Shown here piece after piece: positions 34,386 to 42,305 of a DNA stretch of 64,000 nt. Below the pieces are notes generated by a model that was not told the DNA's origin, ran no database searches, and saw only the letters and a program-made list of their open reading frames with translations. This stretch comes from Micromonospora profundi (GTDB lineage Bacteria; Actinomycetota; Actinomycetes; Mycobacteriales; Micromonosporaceae): contig NZ_JAATJK010000001.1 in assembly GCF_011927785.1 (NCBI RefSeq), positions 2,170,001 through 2,234,000 on the forward strand, in the 5' to 3' direction. Numbering within the stretch: the stretch's first letter is position 1; every line of letters starts with the position of its first letter. Made by a program: the position numbers and the translations under genes.

Positions 34386-35796
34386 GAATGACGGTAGCAG
34401 CACCCGGATCGCCACCGACCTCGCCCGGTGGATCACGACGGCCGCACCCGGTGCACGGCTGCCGTCCACCCGGGAACTGGTCGCCCGCTACCAGGCCAGT
34501 CCCGTGACGGTGCAGCAGGCGCTGCGTACCCTCACCGCCCGCGGGCTCGTCGAGAGCCGGCCCGGAGTCGGCACGTTCGTCCGCGCCGTACGGACGGCGC
34601 GACCGGCCGACTACGGCTGGCAGACCGCCGCGCTACGCGCGCCGCACGCCCTTTCCGGCGCGGTGCCGACAGCGCTGCGCAGCGCCCCCAACGACGTCGT
34701 CGCGCTGCACGCCGGCTACCCGGACCGGGAGCTTCTCCCGGAGCGTCTGGTCCGCTCCGCGCTCGCCCGGGCGGCTCGCACGGAGGCTGCGCTGACCCGG
34801 CCGCCCACCGCCGGCCTGCCGGAGTTGCAGTCCTGGTTCGCCGACGAGGTGCGTGCCGTCACCCCGCTCGGCGGAACACCACCCACACCCAGCGACGTCA
34901 TCATCGTCCCCGGCAGCCAGAGTGGACTGAGCTCGGTGTTCCGCGCCCTGGTCGGGCCCGGTCAACCACTGCTGCTGGAGTCCCCGACCTACTGGGGAGC
35001 CATCCTGGCCGCACGGCAGGCAGGCGTGCGGGTCGTACCGGTCCCCAGCGGCCCCGACGGGCCGGACCCCCGCGAGGTGGCCCGCGCGTTCGCCGAGACG
35101 GCCGCCCGGGTGCTCTACGCCCAACCGAACCACGCCAACCCCACCGGAGCACGGTGGTCGGCGGCGCTGCACGAGCAGGTGCTCACCGTCGTACGCGAGC
35201 ACGGCGCCTTCGTCGTCGAGGACGACTGGGCCCACGACCTCGGCGACACCGCCACCGCGACACCCCTGGCCGCCCACGACGACAGCGGCCACGTCGTCTA
35301 CCTGCGCTCGCTCACCAAGAGCGTGTCGCCGGCCATCCGCGTGGCGGCCGTCATCGCCCGGGGCCCGGCCCGCGAACGGCTCCTGGCCGACCAGGCCGCC
35401 GAGTCGATGTACGTCAGCGGCCTCCTGCAAGCCGCCGCGCTCGACGTCGTCACCCAGCCCTCCTTCGCCACGCACCTGCGCGGCCTGCGCCAGCAACTGG
35501 GCGCGCGACGCGATCTCCTCGTCACCGCGCTACGCGAGCACGCCCCACTGGCGCACATCGACAGGGTGCCGGCCGGAGGGTTGAACCTGTGGGTCCGCCT
35601 GCCCGACGGCACAGACGTCAAACGGCTCGCCTCCGACGCGGGAGACGCCGGGCTCGTCATCGCCCCCGGGACCGAGTGGTTTCCCGCCGAACCCACAGGG
35701 CCGTTCCTCCGACTCAGCTACGCCGGCCCCAACCCCGCGGCGTTTCCCACAGGGGCACGCCTACTGAACGACGCGCTCGCCCGCCAGGGCCTCTGA
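34384..35796 (+). CDS. MocR-type transcriptional regulator (GntR HTH + aminotransferase-like domain)
   Basis: A 470-residue regulator. Residues 5-70 are a GntR winged helix (IATDLARWITTAAPGARLPSTRELVARYQASPVTVQQALRTL, GLVESRPGVGTFVRA). The rest is a fold-type I aminotransferase domain with the PLP-binding Lys in YLRSLTKSVSPAIRVA and YAQPNHANPTGARWS. Such proteins sense PLP or an amino acid. The ATG at 34384 shares CATG with the start of the divergent transporter. TACTCT eight bases upstream suggests a leaderless mRNA. A hairpin covers its stop codon. Confidence 0.9.
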   Translation: MNDGSSTRIATDLARWITTAAPGARLPSTRELVARYQASPVTVQQALRTLTARGLVESRPGVGTFVRAVRTARPADYGWQTAALRAPHALSGAVPTALRSAPNDVVALHAGYPDRELLPERLVRSALARAARTEAALTRPPTAGLPELQSWFADEVRAVTPLGGTPPTPSDVIIVPGSQSGLSSVFRALVGPGQPLLLESPTYWGAILAARQAGVRVVPVPSGPDGPDPREVARAFAETAARVLYAQPNHANPTGARWSAALHEQVLTVVREHGAFVVEDDWAHDLGDTATATPLAAHDDSGHVVYLRSLTKSVSPAIRVAAVIARGPARERLLADQAAESMYVSGLLQAAALDVVTQPSFATHLRGLRQQLGARRDLLVTALREHAPLAHIDRVPAGGLNLWVRLPDGTDVKRLASDAGDAGLVIAPGTEWFPAEPTGPFLRLSYAGPNPAAFPTGARLLNDALARQGL

Positions 35797-35819
35797 CATA
35801 CGGCCCCTGGCGGGCGAGC
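35775..35819 (+). terminator. terminator overlapping the MocR stop codon
   Basis: GCTCGCCCGCCAGGGCC (35775-35791) pairs with 35802-35819 with one bulged base. The 5' arm is inside the coding sequence and the TGA (35794-35796) is in the loop. It lies between convergent genes. Confidence 0.7.
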
Positions 35820-35869
35820 TGCGGGCGGCGCGGTCCTGGCCGGCGAGCTGCGGCGTGGTGCGACCCGGT

Positions 35870-36163
35870 TCAGCGGCGGCTGCGGCGCTGGTCGCCGAGC
35901 CGCAGCGTGTTGCAGACGTCGAAGACTCCCGGCACGTCCCAGGCGAGTTCCGCGGCGACCTGGCGTGCGTCAGTGTCGCTCACCAACCCGGACAGGATGA
36001 CCACCCGGTTCTGCACTGTGACGCCGATCCGCTGCCGCCTCGTGGTCGAGTCGGCGCTCAGTCGCTGCGCGACAAGCGCCTCGAGCCGCCGGTCCGGGCT
36101 GTCCGGCTCGGGCTGACTGGCGGCGAACCAGTTCTCGTCAGGCAGCGGCCATGGCATGTGCAC
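35870..36163 (-). CDS. BON-domain protein
   Basis: A 97-residue protein whose residues 27-90 form a BON domain (RLEALVAQRLSADSTTRRQRIGVTVQNRVVILSGLVSDTDARQVAAELAWDVPGVFDVCNTL), a fold thought to bind phospholipid or other cell-envelope components. No signal peptide is present, so it is probably cytoplasmic or membrane-peripheral. The GTG at 36163 is chosen because AAGGAG lies eight bases upstream. It is the last of four minus-strand genes with STAS and GlsB-type products. Confidence 0.82.
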   Translation of the reverse strand: MHMPWPLPDENWFAASQPEPDSPDRRLEALVAQRLSADSTTRRQRIGVTVQNRVVILSGLVSDTDARQVAAELAWDVPGVFDVCNTLRLGDQRRSRR

Positions 36164-36196
36164 GAAAAGAGCTCCTTGCTGGTGGATCGGCCGTGA

Positions 36197-36790
36197 TCAG
36201 ACGCGGGTGCCCGACACGGACGCGTCCTGCGACAGGTGGGCGAGCGCGTCGGCGCGGCTCTCGAAGATCGGGAACGTCCCGTCCAGGCGCATGGTGTGCA
36301 GGACGGTGCGGATGAACCGCGACGGCGCGGCGAGGCTGAGCGTGGCGCCACGGCCGCGGGCGTCCTGGTGGGCGCGCACGAGCAGGCCCAGTCCGGTGGA
36401 GTCGATGAGGTGCACGTGGCTCAGGTCGACAACGACGTGCCCACCCATCTCGGCGGCGTGCCGCAGGGCGGAGCGCAGTGTGTCACCGGCTTCGAGGTCG
36501 ATGTCGCCGGTGGCCGCGACGACCGTCACGTCGTCGAGGTGGTCGATGGCGAGGATGCCGCCGGGTCCGTGGTCGCTGCACGAGACCGTTGCGCCCTGCG
36601 AGGTCGGCCGCAGGCTGCAGTGCGGGCAGCGATGGGGGCCGGTGGCGAACGGCGATCCACTCCAGCCGTGTTCGGACACCAGCGTCCAGACGACCTCCGC
36701 GTCGGGCAGCACGCACGCGGTGGCCCGGAGGGAGTCACCGCAGATGTCGCAGATCAGGGTCATCAGGTCGTCGTCGGGGACGACGGTCAT
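36197..36790 (-). CDS. STAS-domain anti-sigma-factor antagonist with N-terminal Zn-ribbon region
   Basis: A 197-residue protein. Residues 1-85 contain CDICGD and HRCPHC, four possible Zn ligands, an addition not usual in plain antagonists. Residues 88-190 are a STAS domain (DDVTVVAATGDIDLEAGDTLRSAL) with the phosphorylation motif LIDSTGLGLLV. Antagonists release sigma factors by binding their anti-sigma kinase when unphosphorylated. No such kinase or sigma gene is in the window. The ATG follows GGAAGGA by seven bases. It sits between the BON and GlsB-type genes. Confidence 0.85.
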   Translation of the reverse strand: MTVVPDDDLMTLICDICGDSLRATACVLPDAEVVWTLVSEHGWSGSPFATGPHRCPHCSLRPTSQGATVSCSDHGPGGILAIDHLDDVTVVAATGDIDLEAGDTLRSALRHAAEMGGHVVVDLSHVHLIDSTGLGLLVRAHQDARGRGATLSLAAPSRFIRTVLHTMRLDGTFPIFESRADALAHLSQDASVSGTRV

Positions 36791-36869
36791 GGCGCTGTCC
36801 TTCCTACGTCCGTGCCCGGCCGCGGACGACCTCGGTGCGGGCTCAAATCGGTGGTGCGGATCCCGTGCG

Positions 36870-37151
36870 TCACGGTTCTGGCGTCTCTGAGGTGGCTCGT
36901 CCCGTGGTCACCACGACGAGAACGACGCCGACACCGGCGACGCCGATCTGCAGGAGGAACTCCAGGAAACCGAACCCCTGGGCGGTGACACCGGCCAGGC
37001 GCGCGGCGGTGGACCCGATCAGCGCGGCGACGACGCCGACGGTCAGGGCGACCCACAGCGGAACGCTGTGCGGGCCGGGAACGACACGCCGGCCGAGAGC
37101 CCCCGCGACCACGCCGACGACGACGGCGCTGACCAACCCGCTGACACTCAT
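36870..37151 (-). CDS. GlsB/YeaQ/YmgE-family stress membrane protein (copy 1)
   Basis: A 93-residue protein with three membrane helices and the family pattern GVVAGALGRRVVPGPHSVPLWVALTVGVVAALIGS. These transglycosylase-associated-type proteins are induced by envelope or general stress; their biochemical role is unknown. It is 25 bases downstream of the STAS gene, so it is probably in the same transcript. A second copy at 40488 shares the LGRxVVPG signature, and both promoter regions share a regulatory box. Confidence 0.87.
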   Translation of the reverse strand: MSVSGLVSAVVVGVVAGALGRRVVPGPHSVPLWVALTVGVVAALIGSTAARLAGVTAQGFGFLEFLLQIGVAGVGVVLVVVTTGRATSETPEP

Positions 37152-37176
37152 GCTGCCTCTCCTGTCGCTGCCGGCG

Positions 37177-37566
37177 TCAGTGCCGGGTGGTCACGGGCGC
37201 CCGGCCCTGCGCGATCGGCGATGGCGGGGCGGCTTCGGGCTGGCCGTCCTCGGCGTCGATGACGATCGGCAGAACCTGCTCCAGCCGGGCGGTGTGCAGG
37301 ATGCGCCGGATGCGGGGGTTCGGGTTACGGATGGTGAGGACCCCGTCGGCCCGTACCAGCCGCCGGTGGACGTCGAGCAGCAGCCCGATGGCGGCGGCGT
37401 CGATGTGCCGGCACCGTGACAGGTCCACCACGACGCGGCCGGGACGCAGCGCCAGCAGCCTGTCGAACACGACCCCGGTCTCCGGCAGACCGGCCAGGTC
37501 GAACGTGTCGATGCACACCTCGACCATCGGCAGCGTCCACGACGTCGGTGCCGGTGACTCCGTCAT
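37177..37566 (-). CDS. STAS-domain protein lacking the phospho-serine
   Basis: A 129-residue single STAS domain (MVEVCIDTFDLAGLPETGVVFDRLLALRPGRVVVDLSRC). At the position where SpoIIAA-type antagonists have Asp-Ser-Ser/Thr-Gly, this protein has HIDAAAIGLLL, so the phosphorylatable Ser is replaced by Ala. It would be locked in the non-phosphorylated state, or is not part of a kinase partner-switch. The ATG follows AAGGGG by six bases. It is the first gene of the four-gene minus-strand set, 152 bases from the divergent response regulator start. Confidence 0.8.
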   Translation of the reverse strand: MTESPAPTSWTLPMVEVCIDTFDLAGLPETGVVFDRLLALRPGRVVVDLSRCRHIDAAAIGLLLDVHRRLVRADGVLTIRNPNPRIRRILHTARLEQVLPIVIDAEDGQPEAAPPSPIAQGRAPVTTRH

Positions 37567-37639
37567 GGCGTACCCCTTCGCTCGCGGCCCTGTACGCCAA
37601 CGACCGTGCCGGGCCGGCTTGGCGGTCACCGCGCGGATC

Positions 37640-37661
37640 CATGACAGTTGCGTGACAAATC
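37640..37661. promoter_or_regulatory. TGACA direct-repeat box (candidate response-regulator site 1)
   Basis: TGACA at 37642-37646 and again at 37653-37657 gives a direct repeat with an 11-bp period, as bound by OmpR-family dimers. The 22-base block matches 40363-40384 at all but one position. It lies 74 bases from the STAS start and 58 bases from the response regulator start, so it can serve both divergent operons. Confidence 0.65.
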
Positions 37662-37718
37662 CACCAACCGGCGGGCGCGGTTGGCCGCGCGGCGTGCGGC
37701 CTGGGGATGATTCCCTGT

Positions 37719-38408
37719 ATGACGGCCGTACTGGTGATCGAGGACGACGACCGCATCCGGCTGGCGCTGCTGCTCGCATTGGAGGACGAGGGGTACGACG
37801 CCGTCGGCGCGGCCACCGCCGAGGAGGGCCTGCGCGCCCAGCGCCGTGACCCGGCCGACTACGTGCTTGTCGACCTGATGCTGCCGGGCCTTGACGGTTT
37901 CGAGTGCATCCGGCAGTTGCGCCGCGACGACGACGTCCCGATCGTGGTGGTCAGCGCCCGCGACGAGACCCACGACATCGTGGCCGCGCTCGAAGCCGGC
38001 GCCGACGACTACGTGGTCAAGCCCGTGGCGATCAAGGAGTTGACCGCCCGGCTGCGCGCCCTGCGTCGCCGCGCCCGCGCGGGCGTCGCCGGTCCGGGGC
38101 CTGCGCCGGTGCCCGTGTTAGCCTTCGGCGACCTGGAGATCAGCCCAGACGCGGGGGAGGTCCGGCGGGCCGGCCAGCCCGTGCCGGTCACCCGCACCGA
38201 GTTCCGGCTGCTCTGCGAGCTGGCCGAGCACGCCGGTCGCGTGCTGTCCCGGCAGCAGTTGCTGCAACGGGTCTGGGGCTACGACCTGGGCGACGAGCGG
38301 CTTGTCGACGTGCACGTGGGCAGGCTGCGGCAGAAGATCGAACGGGATCCGGCCACGCCCCGCCACCTGGTCACCCTGCGGGGTATGGGCTACAAGCTGC
38401 AGCGATGA
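37719..38408 (+). CDS. OmpR-family response regulator
   Basis: A 229-residue two-component regulator. The receiver domain has the acidic pocket EDDD (residues 8-11), phospho-acceptor Asp52 (LVDLMLPG) and Lys101 (VVKPV). The C-terminal winged helix (residues 130-229, TRTEFRLLCELAEHAGRVLSRQQLLQRVWGYD) ends RGMGYKL. ATG 37719 is preferred to ATG 37707 because GATGAT lies seven bases upstream. The stop overlaps the kinase start in ATGA. The gene order regulator–kinase–GerMN lipoprotein recalls MtrA-MtrB-LpqB, but the lipoprotein is far shorter. Confidence 0.93.
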   Translation: MTAVLVIEDDDRIRLALLLALEDEGYDAVGAATAEEGLRAQRRDPADYVLVDLMLPGLDGFECIRQLRRDDDVPIVVVSARDETHDIVAALEAGADDYVVKPVAIKELTARLRALRRRARAGVAGPGPAPVPVLAFGDLEISPDAGEVRRAGQPVPVTRTEFRLLCELAEHAGRVLSRQQLLQRVWGYDLGDERLVDVHVGRLRQKIERDPATPRHLVTLRGMGYKLQR

Positions 38409-39763
38409 GACACCGCCTCGGACTCCGTACCCGGGTCACCGCCGCGTTCGCCGTCGGTGCGCTCCTGCTGGCCGCGTCGATGGCCCTCGTCTCGTACGAG
38501 CTGGTCAGCCGCTCCCTGCTTGAGGAACGCGAGCGTACGGCCCTGCGCGCCGCCTACTTCGACGCCGCCATCGTGCGCGCCGGCCTCGACACGGACACCC
38601 CGGACGTGGTGGAGGTGCTGCGCTCGCTGGACACCGGCGGGGGCCGCCGGCCCGTGCTGCACCTGGACGGCGAGTGGTACGCCCGTACCGTCGACTCGGG
38701 CACCACCACGTCCATCCCTGTCGACCTGCGACGGCTCGTGGCCGCCGGGGAGCCGGCGTTGCAGCGGGTACGCCTCGACGGCCAGCCCGCCCTGGTGGTC
38801 GGGGTGCCGCTGTCTGACACGTCGATGTATTTCGAGGTCAACTCCCTGCGTGAGCTGGAGCAGACGTTCCAGGTCCTGGCGTTGGCGCTGACCACCGTGG
38901 CGATCATGGTGGCGGGCTCCGGTGCCGCGCTCGGCTGGTACGCCACCCGGCACGGGCTGCGTCCACTGACGGCGGTCGCCGACGCCGCCGAGAAGATCGC
39001 CGCCGGTGACTTCACCGCCCGCCTCGACCCGACCACCGACCCCGACCTGACCCGCCTGTCGTCGTCGTTCAACCAGATGGTCGACAGGCTCGCGCAGCGC
39101 ATCGAACGGGACCGCCGCTTCGCCGCAGACGTCAGCCACGAACTGCGGTCCCCGTTGCAGACCCTCGCCGCGGCGGCCAGCGTCCTGGCCCGCCGCCGCG
39201 AACACCAGGACGAACGTACGGCGACGGCCGCCGGTCTCGTCGCCGACGAGATCGACCGCTTCCAGCGGCTCGTCAACGACCTGATCGACCTGGCCCGCAG
39301 TGACCACCCCGCCCGTCGGGCCCCGGTGGACGTGGTGGCGCTGGCCCGGGACGCCTGTCACGCCCTGGACCTGCCCGCGAGCATGGTCCACCTCGGTCCG
39401 GGCGTGCCGGCGACCTGGCAGGTGGAGCGGCGGCGGGTAGCCCAGATCCTCGCGAACCTGCTCGGCAACGCGGCAACCTACGGCGGCGGCCCGGTGGCCG
39501 TCCGGTTGGGCCGCGACGGCAGCGCAGGTGTCATCGAGGTCGACGACGAGGGCCCGGGCGTGCCGGTCGAGGACCGTGAGGCGATCTTCGACCGGTTCGT
39601 GCGGGGCCGCGCCGCGAACACCCGTGGCACCGGCGACGGCACCGGTCTCGGGCTCGCGCTCGTCGCCCAGCACGCCGCCGCGCACGCCGGCGACGTCACC
39701 CTCGGCGACCGGCCCGGCGGCGGCGCCCGCTTCCGGGTCACCCTCGCGGAGAGCCTGCCATGA
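38405..39763 (+). CDS. membrane sensor histidine kinase
   Basis: A 452-residue kinase. TM1 is about residues 12-32 and TM2 about 156-180, flanking a 120-residue extracytoplasmic sensor domain. A HAMP domain (181-235) leads to the DHp helix with phospho-acceptor His245 (FAADVSHELRSPLQTL). The HATPase domain has ILANLLGNAATYG (N box), DDEGPGVP (G1) and GTGDGTGLGLALV (G2). It overlaps both neighbours by four bases, so the regulator, kinase and lipoprotein are coupled. The stimulus is not readable; an envelope signal is likely given the lipoprotein and GlsB-type targets. Confidence 0.93.
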   Translation: MRHRLGLRTRVTAAFAVGALLLAASMALVSYELVSRSLLEERERTALRAAYFDAAIVRAGLDTDTPDVVEVLRSLDTGGGRRPVLHLDGEWYARTVDSGTTTSIPVDLRRLVAAGEPALQRVRLDGQPALVVGVPLSDTSMYFEVNSLRELEQTFQVLALALTTVAIMVAGSGAALGWYATRHGLRPLTAVADAAEKIAAGDFTARLDPTTDPDLTRLSSSFNQMVDRLAQRIERDRRFAADVSHELRSPLQTLAAAASVLARRREHQDERTATAAGLVADEIDRFQRLVNDLIDLARSDHPARRAPVDVVALARDACHALDLPASMVHLGPGVPATWQVERRRVAQILANLLGNAATYGGGPVAVRLGRDGSAGVIEVDDEGPGVPVEDREAIFDRFVRGRAANTRGTGDGTGLGLALVAQHAAAHAGDVTLGDRPGGGARFRVTLAESLP

Positions 39764-40326
39764 CGGGCCGTCGTCTGGTCGTCGCGGTGACGCTCGCCGC
39801 GCTGCTCGCCGGCTGTGGCATCCCCACCGACGACACGGCCCGGCCGGTGACGCCCCCACGCGGGCCGTTTCCGACAGTGGCTTCCACGGATGCCACGGTC
39901 CCGGCCGGCAGCGCCGCGGAGATCCTCTGTCTGCTGCGTGACAACCGCATCGTCCCCGTGCTCCGGCGCGTGGAACGTCCGCCGACTGTCGAGGAGCATC
40001 TGCGGCATCTGCTCGCCGGGCCCACCACGACCGAGCGGGACGACGGGTTGACGAGCGCGCTCGCGGGTGCGGTGACCGCCGCCGGGGCGACGGTCACCGA
40101 CGCCGAGGCCCGCGTCGTTGTCGACGAACCCGGCCACGATGTGGGCCGCAGCGACGAGGTCCTCGCCTTCGGCCAGATCGTCTGCACCCTGACCAGCCGC
40201 GACGACGTCGCCACCGTCACGTTCCTGCGCGACGGCAAGCCCCTCGGCGTGCCGCGCGCCGACGGCTCGCTCACCGAACGGCCCCTCACCCGCACCGACT
40301 TCGCCCCGCTCATCGTGCCGCAGTGA
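39760..40326 (+). CDS. GerMN-domain lipoprotein
   Basis: A 188-residue lipoprotein. The signal peptide ends in the lipobox LLAGC, with lipidated Cys19. The remainder matches the GerMN (sporulation/germination) domain seen in LpqB and GerM (LLRDNRIVPVLRRVERPPTVEEHLRHLLAGPTTTERDDGLTSAL). In mycobacteria LpqB modulates the MtrB kinase; by analogy this protein may tune the upstream kinase from the outer membrane face. It starts in an ATGA overlap with the kinase gene. LpqB is about three times longer, and here the beta-propeller part is absent. Confidence 0.85.
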   Translation: MTGRRLVVAVTLAALLAGCGIPTDDTARPVTPPRGPFPTVASTDATVPAGSAAEILCLLRDNRIVPVLRRVERPPTVEEHLRHLLAGPTTTERDDGLTSALAGAVTAAGATVTDAEARVVVDEPGHDVGRSDEVLAFGQIVCTLTSRDDVATVTFLRDGKPLGVPRADGSLTERPLTRTDFAPLIVPQ

Positions 40327-40362
40327 CCGCGACCGCCGGCCGTGGGGCGCAGTCATACGTTT

Positions 40363-40384
40363 CATGACAGTCGCGTGACAAATC
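40363..40384. promoter_or_regulatory. TGACA direct-repeat box (candidate response-regulator site 2)
   Basis: TGACA at 40365-40369 and 40376-40380, again with an 11-bp period; a third, weaker TGACG lies at 40388. It is 104 bases upstream of the second GlsB-type gene and differs from the 37640 box at one of 22 positions. Confidence 0.65.
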
Positions 40385-40487
40385 GGCTGACGAGCCGATC
40401 TCCGGTTTCGGTGGCGCACCATCGGGGGCACGAAAGCGTCGCCGACGAAAAATTTCAGCTTCACGACACTGAGGAAGGACGGTTCCC

Positions 40488-40757
40488 GTGGAGGTTACGG
40501 GCTTCTTCACCGCCATCATCATCGGTCTGATCATCGGGGCCCTCGGCCGGCTGGTGGTGCCGGGCAAGCAGAACATCCCGATCTGGCTCACCCTTGCCAT
40601 CGGCGTACTGGCCGCGATCCTCGGCACCCTCGTTGCCGGTGTGTTCGGCGTCGACGACACCGCCGGCGTCGACTGGATCGAACTGTTCATCCAGATCGTG
40701 TTCGCGGCGATCGGTGTGGCAATCGTCGCCGGCATGTACGGCCGCCGACGGCACTGA
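40488..40757 (+). CDS. GlsB/YeaQ/YmgE-family stress membrane protein (copy 2)
   Basis: An 89-residue three-helix membrane protein (GFFTAIIIGLIIGALGRLVVPGKQNIPIWLTLAIGVLAAILGTLVAG) of the same family as the product at 36870. The GTG start has AAGGA ten bases upstream. It is a single-gene unit: the TGACA box lies upstream and a 20-bp terminator stem follows immediately. The two copies on either side of the kinase operon, with the same box, suggest shared control. Confidence 0.9.
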   Translation: MEVTGFFTAIIIGLIIGALGRLVVPGKQNIPIWLTLAIGVLAAILGTLVAGVFGVDDTAGVDWIELFIQIVFAAIGVAIVAGMYGRRRH

Positions 40758-40762
40758 GGACC

Positions 40763-40810
40763 ACGCACGGGCGGGCCCACCCTCAACTGGGGGTGGGCCC
40801 GCCCGTGCGT
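40763..40810 (+). terminator. strong terminator after GlsB copy 2
   Basis: A perfect 20-bp stem (40763-40782 against 40791-40810; arm begins ACGCACGGGCGGGC) with an eight-base loop starts six bases after the stop codon. Confidence 0.88.
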
Positions 40811-40852
40811 CGTGCCGGAATCGAGCAGAGCCGGCTGTGATTGGATGGTCCG

Positions 40853-41155
40853 GTGCAGTTCACAGTGACAGAGGCGCCGACGCGGGAGCGGTTCGAGGCG
40901 CGCGACGAGGCGGGCGCTGTCGCTGGATTCGTCACCTACCAACTGACCGGCAGCATCATCGTCTACACCCACACCGAGACCGATCCGGCGTACGAGGGCA
41001 GAGGCGTCGGGTCGACGCTGGCCCGCGCGGTGATGGACGACGCCCAGGCCAAGAGGCGCATGGTCGTGCCGATCTGCCCGTTCCTCGCCGAGTGGCTGCG
41101 CAAGCACCCGGAGTACGAGGGCATCGTGGTCCGGTCGACCCGCAAGGTCAAATAG
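40853..41155 (+). CDS. GNAT-type N-acetyltransferase (YidJ-like)
   Basis: A 100-residue small acetyltransferase. ETDPAYEGRGVGSTLARAVMDDAQ holds the acetyl-CoA pyrophosphate loop (RGVGS), and VPICPFLAEWLRKHPEY is the conserved C-terminal piece of this short GNAT subfamily. Substrate unknown. The GTG at 40853 is preferred over the TTG at 40841, which would overlap the promoter-like TTGGAT six bases upstream of the GTG. The next 49 codons after its TAG stay open in frame, which is noted separately. Confidence 0.85.
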   Translation: MQFTVTEAPTRERFEARDEAGAVAGFVTYQLTGSIIVYTHTETDPAYEGRGVGSTLARAVMDDAQAKRRMVVPICPFLAEWLRKHPEYEGIVVRSTRKVK

Positions 41156-41329
41156 CTTCCGCCCGTCCCAGCACCCCCTGCGCATCCGTCGGGAGACGCG
41201 ACCGATGACAGCCTCCGCCTTCCGCGCATCACCTTCGGCCCCGGCATGCAGCGGTACGCCATGAGGGTGATGGCCGCCCGCACGGCCGAACTACGCGGCT
41301 GACGCCGGCCCGGCCAGCGTCGGCCGGAG

Positions 41330-42247
41330 TCAGTGGTCGGCCAGGGCGTCCACGAGGCGGCGGGTCGAGCCGGCCAGGTTCCACTGGGCGGCCAGTTCGA
41401 GGAGCCGGTCCGGGTCGGCGGGAGAAGTCGGCAGGGCGGTGGGCAGCTCCGGCAGCGGCACGTCCAGGGCCACCTGGACCACAGTCGGGGCGACCGCCAG
41501 GTAGTCACGGGCGGCGGCGAGCTTGGTGCGCAGGCCCGGCGCGAAGGACGAGTCGGAGTCGTCGAGCGCGGCAAGGATGCCGGCGATGCTGCCGTACCGC
41601 TCGATGAGCCGGGCGGCGGTCTTCTCGCCGACACCGGGCACGCCGGGCAGGCCGTCGCTGGGGTCGCCGCGCAGCGCCGCGAAGTCGGCGTACCTGTCGG
41701 CCGGCACGCCGTAGCGGGCGCGCACCGCTGCGTCGTCACAGTCGTCGAGCTTGGCCACGCCGCGCCCGACGTAGAGCAGCCGGACCGGTCGGCTGTCGTC
41801 GATGAGCTGGAAGAGGTCCCGGTCGCCGGAGACGACCTCGACCGGGCCCGGCTGGGTCACCGACAGCGTGCCGAGCACGTCGTCGGCCTCGTAGCCGGTC
41901 GCCCCGACGGCGGTGATGCCGATCGCGGCCAGCACCTCCAGGATCATCGGCACCTGCGGGGAGAGCGTGTCCGGAACGACCTCGCCGCCCTGCGGGGCAA
42001 CCCGGTGCGCCTTGTACGACGGCAGCAGCTCGACCCGCCACGCCGGCCGCCAGTCGTAGTCGAGGGCGCAGACCATCCGGTCGGCGCCGCGTCCACGGAT
42101 GAGGGTGGCGAGCATGTCGAGGAAGCCACGTACCGCGTTGACGGGAGTGCCGTCCTCGGTGCGGGCTGCGGACTCCGGAATGCCGAAGTAGGCCCGGAAG
42201 TAGAGGCTGGCTGCGTCGATCAGCAGGATCGGGGGTCGATGTGCCAC
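41330..42247 (-). CDS. 5'-3' exonuclease (PolA N-terminal-like flap nuclease)
   Basis: A 305-residue stand-alone homologue of the DNA polymerase I 5'-nuclease domain, which trims flaps and RNA primers. Metal-binding acidic residues are visible in ILLIDAASLYFRAYFG, TGYEADDVLGTL, EVVSGDRDLFQLID and AALRGDPSDGLPGVPGVGEKTAARLI, the last being the helix-hairpin-helix. GTG 42247 gives the expected MAHRPPILLIDA N-terminus; the frame upstream is not family-like. It is probably co-transcribed with nothing; the small membrane protein gene upstream is 58 bases away. Confidence 0.92.
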   Translation of the reverse strand: MAHRPPILLIDAASLYFRAYFGIPESAARTEDGTPVNAVRGFLDMLATLIRGRGADRMVCALDYDWRPAWRVELLPSYKAHRVAPQGGEVVPDTLSPQVPMILEVLAAIGITAVGATGYEADDVLGTLSVTQPGPVEVVSGDRDLFQLIDDSRPVRLLYVGRGVAKLDDCDDAAVRARYGVPADRYADFAALRGDPSDGLPGVPGVGEKTAARLIERYGSIAGILAALDDSDSSFAPGLRTKLAAARDYLAVAPTVVQVALDVPLPELPTALPTSPADPDRLLELAAQWNLAGSTRRLVDALADH

Positions 42248-42305
42248 GCCGGACAGCCTGGCACAGCCCTCCGACGATCTCGGGTACGCCCTGCCGACGG
42301 CGGCG

